From RGIG1995 sp045126815 (lineage in GTDB: Bacteria > Bacillota > Clostridia > Oscillospirales > CAG-272): a DNA stretch of 60,351 bases. Shown in pieces: positions 15,677 to 23,347 of this stretch; position 1 is the stretch's first letter, and each line of letters begins with the position of its first letter. Both the position numbers and the translations under genes were made by a program. The notes under the pieces are model-generated. The model had not been told where the DNA came from. It saw only the letters and a program-made list of their open reading frames with translations, and did no database searches. The stretch is from the NCBI GenBank assembly GCA_045126815.1, contig JBGVPD010000071.1:1-60351 (forward strand). The letters are read 5' to 3'.

Positions 15677-18031
15677 TTACGCGACACCTAACAATATAGC
15701 GACGGTTCTTACCAACAATGCCATAACCCAAGCTAACGCGCACTGACCTATCACCATAAAGAATGCCCATTTGCTTCCGAGCTCTCTTTTTACTGAAGCT
15801 ATTGCGGCTACACAAGGTGTGTAGAGCAGGCAGAATACGAGAAGAGAAATAACGGATGCAGGAGAAATGACTTCTTGTATAGCGGCTGTTGAGCCAAAAA
15901 GTACAGAAAGGGTAGATACAACGCTTTCTTTTGCCATAAAACCGGCAACGAGAGAGGTAACGACACGCCAATCACCAAAGCCGAGGAGAGCAAATGCGGG
16001 GGCGACAACTCCGGAAACGATAGCCAAAATGCTGTTTTTTGAATTTGTAACAACGTTAAGACCGAAGTCGAAAGTCTGCAAGAACCAAACCGCAATAGAA
16101 GCTATAAATATAACTGTAAATGCTCTTTCGATAAAGTCTTTAGCTTTATCCCAGAGAAGATGAGCCGTGTTTTTAACACCGGGCATACGGTAGTTCGGGA
16201 GTTCCATAACGAATGGAACGGCTTCGCCTTTGAATGCAGTTGTTTTTGAGATAAGTGCAACGCCTATACCAACTATTATGCCGAGAAAATACAGAGAGAC
16301 CATTATAAGACCGCTGTATTTAGGGAAGAATGCATTTGCAAAGAAACCGTAGATTGGCAGTTTTGCCGTACAGCTCATAAAGGGGGTAAGCATGATCGTC
16401 ATTTTTCTGTCGCGTTCGGAGGGCAGAGTTCTACTTGCCATAACACCGGGGACGGTACAACCGAAACCGATAAGCATAGGAACGATGCTTCTTCCCGACA
16501 GACCGATCTTGCGTAAGGGTTTATCCATAACAAATGCAACTCTTGCCATATAACCGCTGTCTTCAAGTAAAGAAAGGAATAAAAACAGAATTACTATAAT
16601 AGGAATAAAACTCAAAACGCTTCCGACACCGTTGAATATACCGTCGATAATCAAACTGTGTAAGACAGGGTTAACGTTTAAAGATGTTAAAGCAGCGTCC
16701 GTAATATCCGTAAGTTTACCGATACCGCCTTCGAGCAATTCTTGTAAGAAGGCGCCGAACACGTTAAACGTCAACCAGAATACAAGAGCCATAATGCCTA
16801 CAAAAGCAGGTAGAGCGGTATATTTTCCGGTTAAAATTTTATCGATTTTTCTGCTTCTTATGCGTTCTTTGCTTTCATGGGGTTTTACAACACATTCTTC
16901 GCAAAGTGTTTTTATAAATGTAAAACGCATGTCGGCTATAGCCGCGCTTCTGTCAAGTGAAGACTCTTCTTCGGCTTGAACGATTATGTGTTCTAAAGTT
17001 TCTTTTTCGTTTTGTGAGAGGTTTAGTGCATTGAGAATAATGTTATCCCCCTCGACGAGTTTACTTGCCGCAAAACGCGTAGGAATGTTTGCTTCTTCTG
17101 CGTGGTCTTCGATCAGGTGCATAATACTGTGGAGGCATCTGTGAACGGCTCCGCCTTTTACGCTTTTGTTGCAAAAATCGTACCTGCCGGGTTTTTCTTG
17201 ATATCTGGCAATATGTATAGCGTGTTTTATAAGTTCGTCGACACCTTCGTTTTTAGCAGCCGAAATAGGAACTACGGGTATACCCAGCATATCTTCCATT
17301 TCATTAATAAATATAGATCCACCGTTACCTTTAAGTTCATCCATCATATTAAGCGCAAGAACGGTAGGTATGCCAAGTTCAAGTAACTGCATTGTGAGAT
17401 ATAGGTTTCTTTCTATATTGGTGGCATCTACGATGTTTATTATACAATTGGGTTTTTCATTTATAATAAAGTCACGTGAAACGATTTCTTCGGAAGTGTA
17501 TGGTGAAAGTGAGTAAATACCGGGAAGGTCTGTTACAAGCGTGTTGGGGTGGTTTCTGATTTTTCCGTCTTTTCTGTCAACCGTAACACCGGGGAAGTTT
17601 CCGACATGCTGATTAGAACCTGTCAGCTGGTTAAAGAGCGTCGTCTTACCGCAGTTCTGGTTTCCCGCGAGAGCAAAAGTTAAAACTTTATCTTTCGGCA
17701 GAGGATTTTCGTCAGCTTTAGTGTGATACTTTCCGTCCTCGCCAAAACCGGGGTGGTGTTTTCTTTTTGGCGATATTTTGTTTTTGATTTTTTCTTTCGA
17801 GACGTCTTCGATCGGTTCGATCTCAATGTGAGATGCATCTTCAAGTCTCAGCGTTAATGAATAACCGTGAATTAAAAGTTCTACAGGATCTCCCATAGGA
17901 GCATACTGTACCACTTTTACCTCTGTTCCGGGAATAACGCCCATATCAAGAAAATGTTGTCTCAATGCGCCCTCTCCGCCAACAGACGTGATTTTTCCAT
18001 ACTTTCCGATTCCTAAATCCTTCAGTGTCAT
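15677..18031 (-). CDS. feoB: Ferrous iron transporter, FeoA-FeoB fusion
   Basis: A 784-residue protein. An SH3-like FeoA domain (residues 1-75, GKITSVGGEGALRQHFLDMGVIPGTEV) is fused to FeoB. The G domain starts near residue 116 with P-loop AGNQNCGKTTLFNQLTG; GNFPGVTVDRK is switch I, TDLPG G3, LNMMDEL G4 and ISAAKNEG G5. The P-loop Gln replaces the more usual Pro. The membrane domain (about 395-784) has two Gate motifs around SGRSIVPMLIGFGCTVPGV and FMSCTAKLPIYGF. It imports Fe2+. It has its own promoter with a DtxR-type operator just after the start of transcription. Confidence 0.95.
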   Translation of the reverse strand: MTLKDLGIGKYGKITSVGGEGALRQHFLDMGVIPGTEVKVVQYAPMGDPVELLIHGYSLTLRLEDASHIEIEPIEDVSKEKIKNKISPKRKHHPGFGEDGKYHTKADENPLPKDKVLTFALAGNQNCGKTTLFNQLTGSNQHVGNFPGVTVDRKDGKIRNHPNTLVTDLPGIYSLSPYTSEEIVSRDFIINEKPNCIINIVDATNIERNLYLTMQLLELGIPTVLALNMMDELKGNGGSIFINEMEDMLGIPVVPISAAKNEGVDELIKHAIHIARYQEKPGRYDFCNKSVKGGAVHRCLHSIMHLIEDHAEEANIPTRFAASKLVEGDNIILNALNLSQNEKETLEHIIVQAEEESSLDRSAAIADMRFTFIKTLCEECVVKPHESKERIRSRKIDKILTGKYTALPAFVGIMALVFWLTFNVFGAFLQELLEGGIGKLTDITDAALTSLNVNPVLHSLIIDGIFNGVGSVLSFIPIIVILFLFLSLLEDSGYMARVAFVMDKPLRKIGLSGRSIVPMLIGFGCTVPGVMASRTLPSERDRKMTIMLTPFMSCTAKLPIYGFFANAFFPKYSGLIMVSLYFLGIIVGIGVALISKTTAFKGEAVPFVMELPNYRMPGVKNTAHLLWDKAKDFIERAFTVIFIASIAVWFLQTFDFGLNVVTNSKNSILAIVSGVVAPAFALLGFGDWRVVTSLVAGFMAKESVVSTLSVLFGSTAAIQEVISPASVISLLVFCLLYTPCVAAIASVKRELGSKWAFFMVIGQCALAWVMALLVRTVAILLGVA

Positions 18032-18063
18032 AAAAATATCCTTTTCTAAACTTTAAAATAGTG

Positions 18064-18081
18064 AGTTAGCCTTTGCTAACT
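18064..18081 (-). promoter_or_regulatory. DtxR/IdeR-like operator of feoB
   Basis: A perfect 7-bp inverted repeat AGTTAGC-CTTT-GCTAACT lies 7 to 24 nt downstream of the feoB -10 box. It resembles the TTAGN..CTAA half-sites bound by DtxR-family metal regulators and sits where a bound repressor would block transcription when iron is plentiful. Confidence 0.65.
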
Positions 18082-18087
18082 GTGGTT

Positions 18088-18116
18088 ATTTTAGCATCAA
18101 AAGAAAGCTTTGTCAA
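18088..18116 (-). promoter_or_regulatory. Promoter of feoB
   Basis: On the minus strand TTGACA (18116-18111), 17-nt spacer, TAAAAT (18093-18088). Confidence 0.75.
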
Positions 18117-18157
18117 GAGAGGGAAATGTAAACAATTTGTAAAAAAACGAAAAGCTC

Positions 18158-18186
18158 TTGAAAAAATATACGTATAATGGTATAAT
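18158..18186 (+). promoter_or_regulatory. Promoter of rpsB-tsf
   Basis: TTGAAA (18158-18163), 17-nt spacer, TATAAT (18181-18186). A second TATAAT at 18173 has no correctly spaced -35. Confidence 0.75.
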
Positions 18187-18207
18187 TCTTAGGTATGAAA
18201 ATTCACA

Positions 18208-18267
18208 CATACGGCTGACTTCGGTGCAATATCTAGAGGGCTGTATGGTGGAAATAACCGAAGGAGG
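18208..18267 (+). promoter_or_regulatory. rpsB leader with potential SD-occluding pseudoknot
   Basis: Stem 1 pairs 18208-18216 (CATACGGCT) with 18239-18247 (GGCTGTATG), nine pairs including two G-U. Inside its loop CTTCGGT (18219-18225) is exactly complementary to ACCGAAG (18257-18263), downstream of stem 1. This gives an H-type pseudoknot or two exclusive folds. ACCGAAG overlaps the first bases of the Shine-Dalgarno AAGGAGG (18261-18267). Such a fold could let S2 repress its own translation, as ribosomal proteins often do. The fold is seen; regulation is inferred. Confidence 0.6.
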
Positions 18268-18276
18268 ACATTAAAA

Positions 18277-19020
18277 ATGTCAGTAATTACAATCAAACAA
18301 CTGCTTGAAGCAGGCGTCCATTTCGGACATCACACAAGAAGATGGAACCCTAAGATGGCTGAGTACATCTTCACAGAAAGAAACGGCATCTACATCATTG
18401 ACCTTCAGAAAACTGTAAAGAAGTTTGAAGAAGCTTATATGTTTGTACGTGACCTCGCAGCAGAAGGCGGCACAATGCTTTTTGTTGGAACAAAGAAACA
18501 GGCTGCATCTGCAATCAAAGAAGAAGCACAGAGATGCGGAATGTACTATGTAAACGTACGTTGGCCCGGCGGTATGCTTACCAACTACAAGACGATCAAC
18601 AAGTCAATCGAAAGACTTAACAACCTTCTTAAGATGCAGGAAGACGGAACATTTGATCTTCTTCCCAAGAAAGAAGTTGCAAAGAGAATGAAGGAAATTG
18701 CAGACCTTGAAAAGAACCTCGGCGGTATCAAAGATATGCCCGGACTTCCTTCATGCGTATTTATCGTAGACCCCCGCAAAGAAAGAAACGCAGTACTTGA
18801 AGCAAAGAAACTCGGTATTCCCGTAGTTGCAATCGTTGATACAAACTGCGACCCCGATGATGCAGATTATTTCATTCCCGGTAACGATGACGCTATTCGC
18901 GCTATCAAGCTCATTTCTTCAGTAATAGCAGACGCTATAATTGAAGGTAAACAGGGCGAACAGTTCGAAAGCGCTGTTGAAGAAATTGCCGAAGCAGAAG
19001 CAGAAGAAGCTGCAGAATAA
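18277..19020 (+). CDS. rpsB: 30S ribosomal protein S2
   Basis: A 247-residue S2, recognised from VHFGHHTRRWNPKMAEYIF, VGTKKQAASAIKEEA, RWPGGMLTNYKTI and GIPVVAIVDTNCDPDDADYFIPGNDDAIRA. It is a head-domain protein of the small subunit that helps form the mRNA exit platform. The C-terminus is an acidic Glu/Ala tail. AAGGAGG precedes the ATG by 9 nt and is partly contained in the leader pseudoknot. It is co-transcribed with tsf 37 nt downstream, the standard bacterial rpsB-tsf order. Codon use is of the highly expressed type. Confidence 0.98.
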   Translation: MSVITIKQLLEAGVHFGHHTRRWNPKMAEYIFTERNGIYIIDLQKTVKKFEEAYMFVRDLAAEGGTMLFVGTKKQAASAIKEEAQRCGMYYVNVRWPGGMLTNYKTINKSIERLNNLLKMQEDGTFDLLPKKEVAKRMKEIADLEKNLGGIKDMPGLPSCVFIVDPRKERNAVLEAKKLGIPVVAIVDTNCDPDDADYFIPGNDDAIRAIKLISSVIADAIIEGKQGEQFESAVEEIAEAEAEEAAE

Positions 19021-19057
19021 TTAAAAAATAAAACTGAATAAATCGGAGGAAATAAAA

Positions 19058-19984
19058 ATGGCTACAATATCAGCAAAGGTCGTATCCGACCTCAGAGCAA
19101 AGACCGGTTGCGGAATGATGGACTGCAAAAAGGCATTGGTTGAAGCAAACGGTGATTTTGACGAAGCAATAAAAATATTGAGAGAAAAAGGACTTGCAGT
19201 TGCAGCAAAGAAGGCAGACAGAATTGCAGCAGAAGGTCTTGTTGACATTCTCGTTGAAGGCGAGAAGGCAGCTATGATCGAAGTTAACTGCGAAACAGAC
19301 TTCGTAGCAAAGAACGCAAGTTTCCAGGCTTTCGTAAAAGAAATCCTTAAGCTTATCATTGACAATCAGCCTGCAGATTTGGCAGCTCTTAATGCGCTTA
19401 CAATGGAAAGCGGTATGACAGTTGAAGCTGCATTGAAGGATAAGATCTTCCAGATCGGCGAAAATATGTCTATCCGTCGTTTCCTCACAGTTGAAGGAAC
19501 AATGAGTTCTTACATTCACGGCAAGGGAACAACAGGTGTTATCGTTAAGTTTGTAGCTGAAGATGCTGCAAAGAATAACGAAGGTTTTGCAGAAATGGCA
19601 AAGAATATTGCTCTTCAGGTAGCAGCATATCCCAACATTCAGTATGTTGACAGAGATGCAGTTCCTGCAACAGCAGTAGAAGAAGAAATGGCAATAATCA
19701 AGGCTCAGCTCAAGAATGATCCTAAGAACGCAAGTAAGCCCGATCAGATCCTTGAAAAGATCGCAACAGGTAAGCTCGGTAAGTTCTACGAAGCTAACTG
19801 CCTCACAGAAAATGCTTATGTTAAAGACGATTCTATGACAGTAGCAAAGTATGTTGAGTCATGCGCAAAGGCATTCGGCGGTTCTATTAAGATTGATTCG
19901 TTCTTCCGTTACGAAAAGGGCGAAGGTCTCCAGAAGAGAGAAGACAATCTTGGTGACGAAATCGCAAAGATGCTTAGCAAATAA
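19058..19984 (+). CDS. tsf: Elongation factor Ts
   Basis: A 308-residue EF-Ts, the nucleotide exchange factor for EF-Tu. The N-terminal UBA-like domain reads VSDLRAKTGCGMMDCKKALVEANGDFDEAI; the core begins with AAMIEVNCETDFVAKN, whose TDFV residues contact EF-Tu. The C-terminal dimerisation subdomain ends with GEGLQKREDNLGDEIAKML. The length is normal. No separate terminator is seen after the stop; the next structure is the TPP riboswitch, whose OFF-state hairpin could also end this operon. Confidence 0.98.
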   Translation: MATISAKVVSDLRAKTGCGMMDCKKALVEANGDFDEAIKILREKGLAVAAKKADRIAAEGLVDILVEGEKAAMIEVNCETDFVAKNASFQAFVKEILKLIIDNQPADLAALNALTMESGMTVEAALKDKIFQIGENMSIRRFLTVEGTMSSYIHGKGTTGVIVKFVAEDAAKNNEGFAEMAKNIALQVAAYPNIQYVDRDAVPATAVEEEMAIIKAQLKNDPKNASKPDQILEKIATGKLGKFYEANCLTENAYVKDDSMTVAKYVESCAKAFGGSIKIDSFFRYEKGEGLQKREDNLGDEIAKMLSK

Positions 19985-20002
19985 TAGTTGAACACAACTG
20001 AA

Positions 20003-20095
20003 TACTTGTCAGGGGTGCTGTAAAAAGCTGAGACGGTTATAAAAGTACCGAACCCTTAAAACCTGAAACGGATAATGCCGGCGTAGGAAGAATAA
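20003..20095 (+). promoter_or_regulatory. TPP riboswitch
   Basis: The THI-box core is clear: AGGGGTGC (20011-20018), GCTGAGA (20027-20033), ACCC, then ACCTGAAACGGATAATGCCG and GCGTAGGAAG (20061-20090). It controls thiT downstream. It begins only about 20 nt after the tsf stop with no promoter visible between them, so it may be fed by transcription through tsf. Confidence 0.95.
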
Positions 20096-20111
20096 GAAAA
20101 ACAAACAAAAC

Positions 20112-20147
20112 AATCCTCGTCTAGTATATAGACGGGGATTTTGTTTT
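20112..20147 (+). terminator. Expression-platform terminator of the TPP riboswitch
   Basis: AATCCTCGTCT (20112-20122) pairs with AGACGGGGATT (20130-20140), followed by TTGTTTTT. It lies just after the aptamer and 134 nt before thiT, so control is probably by transcription termination. Confidence 0.85.
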
Positions 20148-20280
20148 TAGGTTTTGTCATTATTGCAAGAGTGGCAAGATTGAAATTTATAAGTACATAT
20201 AAGAGCTCAAAATGTGATTTTGCGGCGGTATACTGTTTTTGTATATAAAACAATACTGTGAATAAAGAGAGGCAATAAAA

Positions 20281-20883
20281 ATGAATAAAAAAACAAGAGT
20301 AATGGTAGAAAGCGCGGTTTTGATAGCTGCATCTATAATTTTATCATTTATAAAAGTATATGAAGCTCCGCTCGGCGGTTCTGTAACGATGTTTTCAATG
20401 GTACCGCTTATGATAATTTCCATACGTCACGGTATAGGCTGGGGATTGGGTTCAGCTTTCGTGTTTTCCGTATTTAAATTATGGATGGGAGCAGGAAATT
20501 TTGCTTATGTGCCGACACTAACAGGAATAATTGTTGTTATACTGCTTGATTATCTTGTAGCTTATACATCGATAGGATTAGCAGGAATTTTCCGCAAATT
20601 GAACGTTTTAAAAGAAGAAAAGGCAAACGTTACCTTAACTACGTTTTGCGGCGTATTGTTGGCTTGTTTGGTAAGATTTATGAGCCATTTTGTAAACGGA
20701 GCTGTTGTGTGGTATGAGATAACTAAAAATCTTGAGTGGAACGAATATGTTCAAACTGTTGGAATGTGGCTGTATTCGTTTGTTTATAACATAACGTACC
20801 TTGGCCCTGAAACTCTGATGACACTTGTTGCAGTGCCGGTAATAGTAACTATACTCGGTGTTATGAAAAGACACGCAAAATAA
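20281..20883 (+). CDS. thiT: ECF transporter S component for thiamine
   Basis: A 200-residue ThiT. The family signature is the N-terminal MVESAVLIAASIILSFIKVY followed by APLGGSVTMFSMVPLMII, which supplies thiamine-binding loop residues. There are six helices, with IRHGIGWGLG and a WYEITKNLEWNEY loop. It captures thiamine outside and hands it to the shared ECF ATPase module, which is not in the window. The upstream TPP riboswitch independently supports the substrate. GAGAGG precedes the ATG. Confidence 0.95.
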   Translation: MNKKTRVMVESAVLIAASIILSFIKVYEAPLGGSVTMFSMVPLMIISIRHGIGWGLGSAFVFSVFKLWMGAGNFAYVPTLTGIIVVILLDYLVAYTSIGLAGIFRKLNVLKEEKANVTLTTFCGVLLACLVRFMSHFVNGAVVWYEITKNLEWNEYVQTVGMWLYSFVYNITYLGPETLMTLVAVPVIVTILGVMKRHAK

Positions 20884-20891
20884 GTAAAAAT

Positions 20892-20940
20892 AAAAAGCAG
20901 ATACACGGTGAGATCAACCGTAAATCTGCTTTTGTTTTTT
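20892..20940. terminator. Terminator between thiT and the HIT gene
   Basis: AAAAGCAGAT (20893-20902) pairs with ATCTGCTTTT (20924-20933) around an inner ACGGT/ACCGT stem, then a T tract; it serves the plus strand. Confidence 0.8.
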
Positions 20941-20948
20941 GTGATTAA

Positions 20949-21287
20949 TTAACCCAATTTTTCAACAAGTTTTTTGCCGCCGAGGATATGGAAGTGCATA
21001 TGTTTTACCGACTGGCAGCCGTCGTCGCCAACGTTTGTAATAATGCGGTATCCGTTTTCAAGATTACATATTTCAGCAATTTTAGGAATCGCTTCGAATA
21101 TTTTTGCAACGATAGGGCTGTTAAATACGTTGATTTCATTAGCTGACTGGATGTGTTGTTTGGGGATAACTACTATATGAACGGGTGCTTGGGGTGCGAT
21201 GTCGTGAAATGCAAGGATTTGTTCGTCTTCGTATACTTTCTTCGAGGGAACATCTCCCGATATGATTTTACAGAAAATACAATCCAT
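20949..21287 (-). CDS. HIT family nucleotide hydrolase (HinT-like)
   Basis: A 112-residue HIT protein. The zinc-like CIFCKIISG start and the catalytic triad HMHFHILGG near the C-terminus are present; HVVVIPKQHI-type and RIITNVGDDGCQSV segments complete the HinT pattern. These dimeric enzymes hydrolyse AMP-lysine, adenosine phosphoramidates and similar compounds. Monocistronic and convergent with thiT. Confidence 0.93.
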   Translation of the reverse strand: MDCIFCKIISGDVPSKKVYEDEQILAFHDIAPQAPVHIVVIPKQHIQSANEINVFNSPIVAKIFEAIPKIAEICNLENGYRIITNVGDDGCQSVKHMHFHILGGKKLVEKLG

Positions 21288-21480
21288 AATATAAGCTCAC
21301 TTTCTTTTTCAGTAATATTATTATATTACGTATATGCATATTTTAATTCAATATGTGTTAAATGTCAATGAAGATAAAAGAAGTTGATGTTATTTTAACT
21401 ATGAAATACATTAAATAAAGAAAATGAAGTTTTAACTTTATATCATAAGCGAAAAATCGGTTGCAAATATTTAAATATTA

Positions 21481-21509
21481 TTGACATTATTCAAAAAAAT
21501 GGGTATAAT
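21481..21509 (+). promoter_or_regulatory. Promoter of the DUF1858 gene
   Basis: Perfect TTGACA (21481-21486), 17-nt spacer, perfect TATAAT (21504-21509). Confidence 0.88.
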
Positions 21510-21545
21510 ATAGTCGATAAAATATATTTTACGGAGGACAATAAA

Positions 21546-21749
21546 ATGAAGGTAACAAAACAGTCTATTATTGGCGATGTACTTGATTATGATAGAGGTA
21601 CAGCAGAATTTTTCCTTGCAATAGGAATGCACTGCCTTGGCTGCCCCGCATCAAGAGGCGAAAGCATTGAGGCTGCATGTGCTGTTCACGGCACTAACGC
21701 AGACGAGCTTGTAGAAAAGCTTAACGCTTATTTTGCATCGAAGAACTGA
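21546..21749 (+). CDS. DUF1858 domain protein
   Basis: A 67-residue DUF1858 (TIGR03980-like) protein. The helical core TKQSIIGDVLDYDRGTAEFFL is followed by a CLGC motif and a second helix region ending in EKLNAYF. Related small proteins are associated with hybrid-cluster protein and redox enzymes, and the CxxC suggests metal or redox chemistry; the function is not established. ACGGAGGAC precedes the start, and it has its own promoter. Confidence 0.88.
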   Translation: MKVTKQSIIGDVLDYDRGTAEFFLAIGMHCLGCPASRGESIEAACAVHGTNADELVEKLNAYFASKN

Positions 21750-21762
21750 CGTTTAAGGATAA

Positions 21763-21800
21763 CATGGGGGCTTTTTTGGAAGGTCCCCTTTGTTTTATTT
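21763..21800 (+). terminator. Weak terminator after the DUF1858 gene
   Basis: GGGGGC can pair with GGTCCCC across an 11-nt loop, followed by TTTGTTTTATTT. Confidence 0.5.
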
Positions 21801-21818
21801 AATCTGGGAGTGGCAAAA

Positions 21819-22514
21819 GTGGCAAATATTATACTCGATAAACGAATGAAATGTATAGCTGACTGTGTTTTTGAAAATGCAATTTTGGCTGATATTGGTA
21901 CCGATCACGGAAAGTTGCCTATATACCTTGCAAAGATTGGAAAAATAAAAAGGGCAGTAGCTTCAGATATAAATGAAATGCCTTTACAAAAGGCGGTAGA
22001 CAATATAAAAAAATACGGCTATGAAGACGTTATAGATACATACCTGACAGACGGATTAAAGGGAATAGAAAATTTTTCGCCTGATTGCGTCGTGATTGCG
22101 GGAATGGGCGGAGAACTGATTGAACAAATACTGTCAAATTCGACGTTGGATAAGAACAACGTTAAGTTTATTTTACAGCCTATGACCAAAGAGGAGCATT
22201 TGCGTCGGTATTTATGTGAAAATGGTTTTAAGATAACCGATGAATATATCGTAAAAGAAGGTAAATTGTATCAAATTATATGCTGTGAATATTCGGGGTG
22301 CAGATATGAAATGTCGGATTGCGAATATTTGCTCGGCAAGATAAATATAGAGAAAAAAGAACAGTTGTTTACAGAGCTGTTAGACAAGGTGATCGATAGG
22401 ATCAAGACTAAGATAGAAGGGAAATGCCGCGCCGGAATTGAAGTATCATACGAAGAGCAGATTCTTTCTCGGTTATTGGAGATAAGGGAGAAAAGTTATG
22501 ACAAATGTAAATGA
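21819..22514 (+). CDS. trmK: tRNA (adenine22-N1)-methyltransferase
   Basis: A 231-residue SAM-dependent enzyme of the TrmK/YqfN family that methylates A22 in tRNA. The family pattern is visible: RMKCIADCV near the start, motif I LADIGTDHGKLPIYLA, then ASDINEMPLQKA and DCVVIAGMGGELIEQIL. A C-terminal coiled region (about 165-231) is typical. A GTG start at 21819 is chosen because GGGAG lies 8 nt upstream; a GTG at 21810 overlaps that site. The 3' end overlaps the nif3-like gene by 17 nt, the usual trmK-nif3 pairing in Firmicutes. Confidence 0.92.
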   Translation: MANIILDKRMKCIADCVFENAILADIGTDHGKLPIYLAKIGKIKRAVASDINEMPLQKAVDNIKKYGYEDVIDTYLTDGLKGIENFSPDCVVIAGMGGELIEQILSNSTLDKNNVKFILQPMTKEEHLRRYLCENGFKITDEYIVKEGKLYQIICCEYSGCRYEMSDCEYLLGKINIEKKEQLFTELLDKVIDRIKTKIEGKCRAGIEVSYEEQILSRLLEIREKSYDKCK

Positions 22515-23253
22515 ATTATATTTATATCTTGAAAATGCCATCCCCAGAGAGTTGTCTTGTGAATGGGATAATGACGGCAGAATGTGTGTTCCTTGTTTTA
22601 ACAGAGAAGTGAAAAAGGTGCTTATATGCCTTGATATAAACGAAGATGCAGTTGATTATGCGGCGGAGAACAAATTTGACTGTATCATTTCTCACCATCC
22701 TTTGATTTTTAATCCGCTTAAAAATGTAGATGCCGAGAATAATGTTGCAAAAAAGGTATGCAAGTTAATAAAAAATGATATTGCCGCAATTTCATTTCAT
22801 ACAAGGCTTGACAAGGTGAGTGGCGGAGTGAATGACGCTTTGGCTGATATCATGGGACTGAAAAACACAGAGGATTTTTCAGATGTCGGAAGAATGGGTA
22901 AGATCGAACAGGTGTGTCTTAAAGATTTTGCCGAAAGATTAAAGAAAGATTTAAATTCAGATAGAGTTATCTGCGTTGACGGCGGTAAAAAGGTAAGCAA
23001 GATTGCCGTTGTGGGCGGAAGCGGAAAAGATTATCTCGAAGAAGCGTTGAATTGTGGCTGTGATACGTTTGTTACGGGGGAGGTACCGTATAATCGCGAA
23101 CAAGATGCAAAAGAAATGGGGATCAATCTCGTTTGTTTGGGCCACTATTTTACTGAAAACGTGGTGTGCGAACGTTTGGAGATGTTGGTTAAAAATTATG
23201 ACAGTATGATTTATACTGAGCGTTTTGAGACAAATCCGGCGTTTACTGTATAA
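22498..23253 (+). CDS. Nif3-like dinuclear metal centre protein
   Basis: A 251-residue protein of the Nif3/YqfO family, the single-domain form without the inserted CutA1-like domain. Metal-binding patterns are IISHHPLIFNPL, SFHTRLDKVSGGVND and the late GHYFTENVVCERL. Recent work links the family to GTP cyclohydrolase-like folds, but the in vivo role is unsettled. Translational overlap with trmK implies joint expression. Confidence 0.92.
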   Translation: MTNVNELYLYLENAIPRELSCEWDNDGRMCVPCFNREVKKVLICLDINEDAVDYAAENKFDCIISHHPLIFNPLKNVDAENNVAKKVCKLIKNDIAAISFHTRLDKVSGGVNDALADIMGLKNTEDFSDVGRMGKIEQVCLKDFAERLKKDLNSDRVICVDGGKKVSKIAVVGGSGKDYLEEALNCGCDTFVTGEVPYNREQDAKEMGINLVCLGHYFTENVVCERLEMLVKNYDSMIYTERFETNPAFTV

Positions 23254-23278
23254 AAGAAAAATATTTAAAAAGAAGTTG

Positions 23279-23307
23279 TTTACAAAACTGTCTGTTTAGT
23301 TTATAAT
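23279..23307 (+). promoter_or_regulatory. Promoter of prfB
   Basis: TTTACA (23279-23284), 17-nt spacer, TATAAT (23302-23307). Confidence 0.75.
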
Positions 23308-23347
23308 AATACAGATAGACTATATAACATTTTTAGGAGGATTTCCC

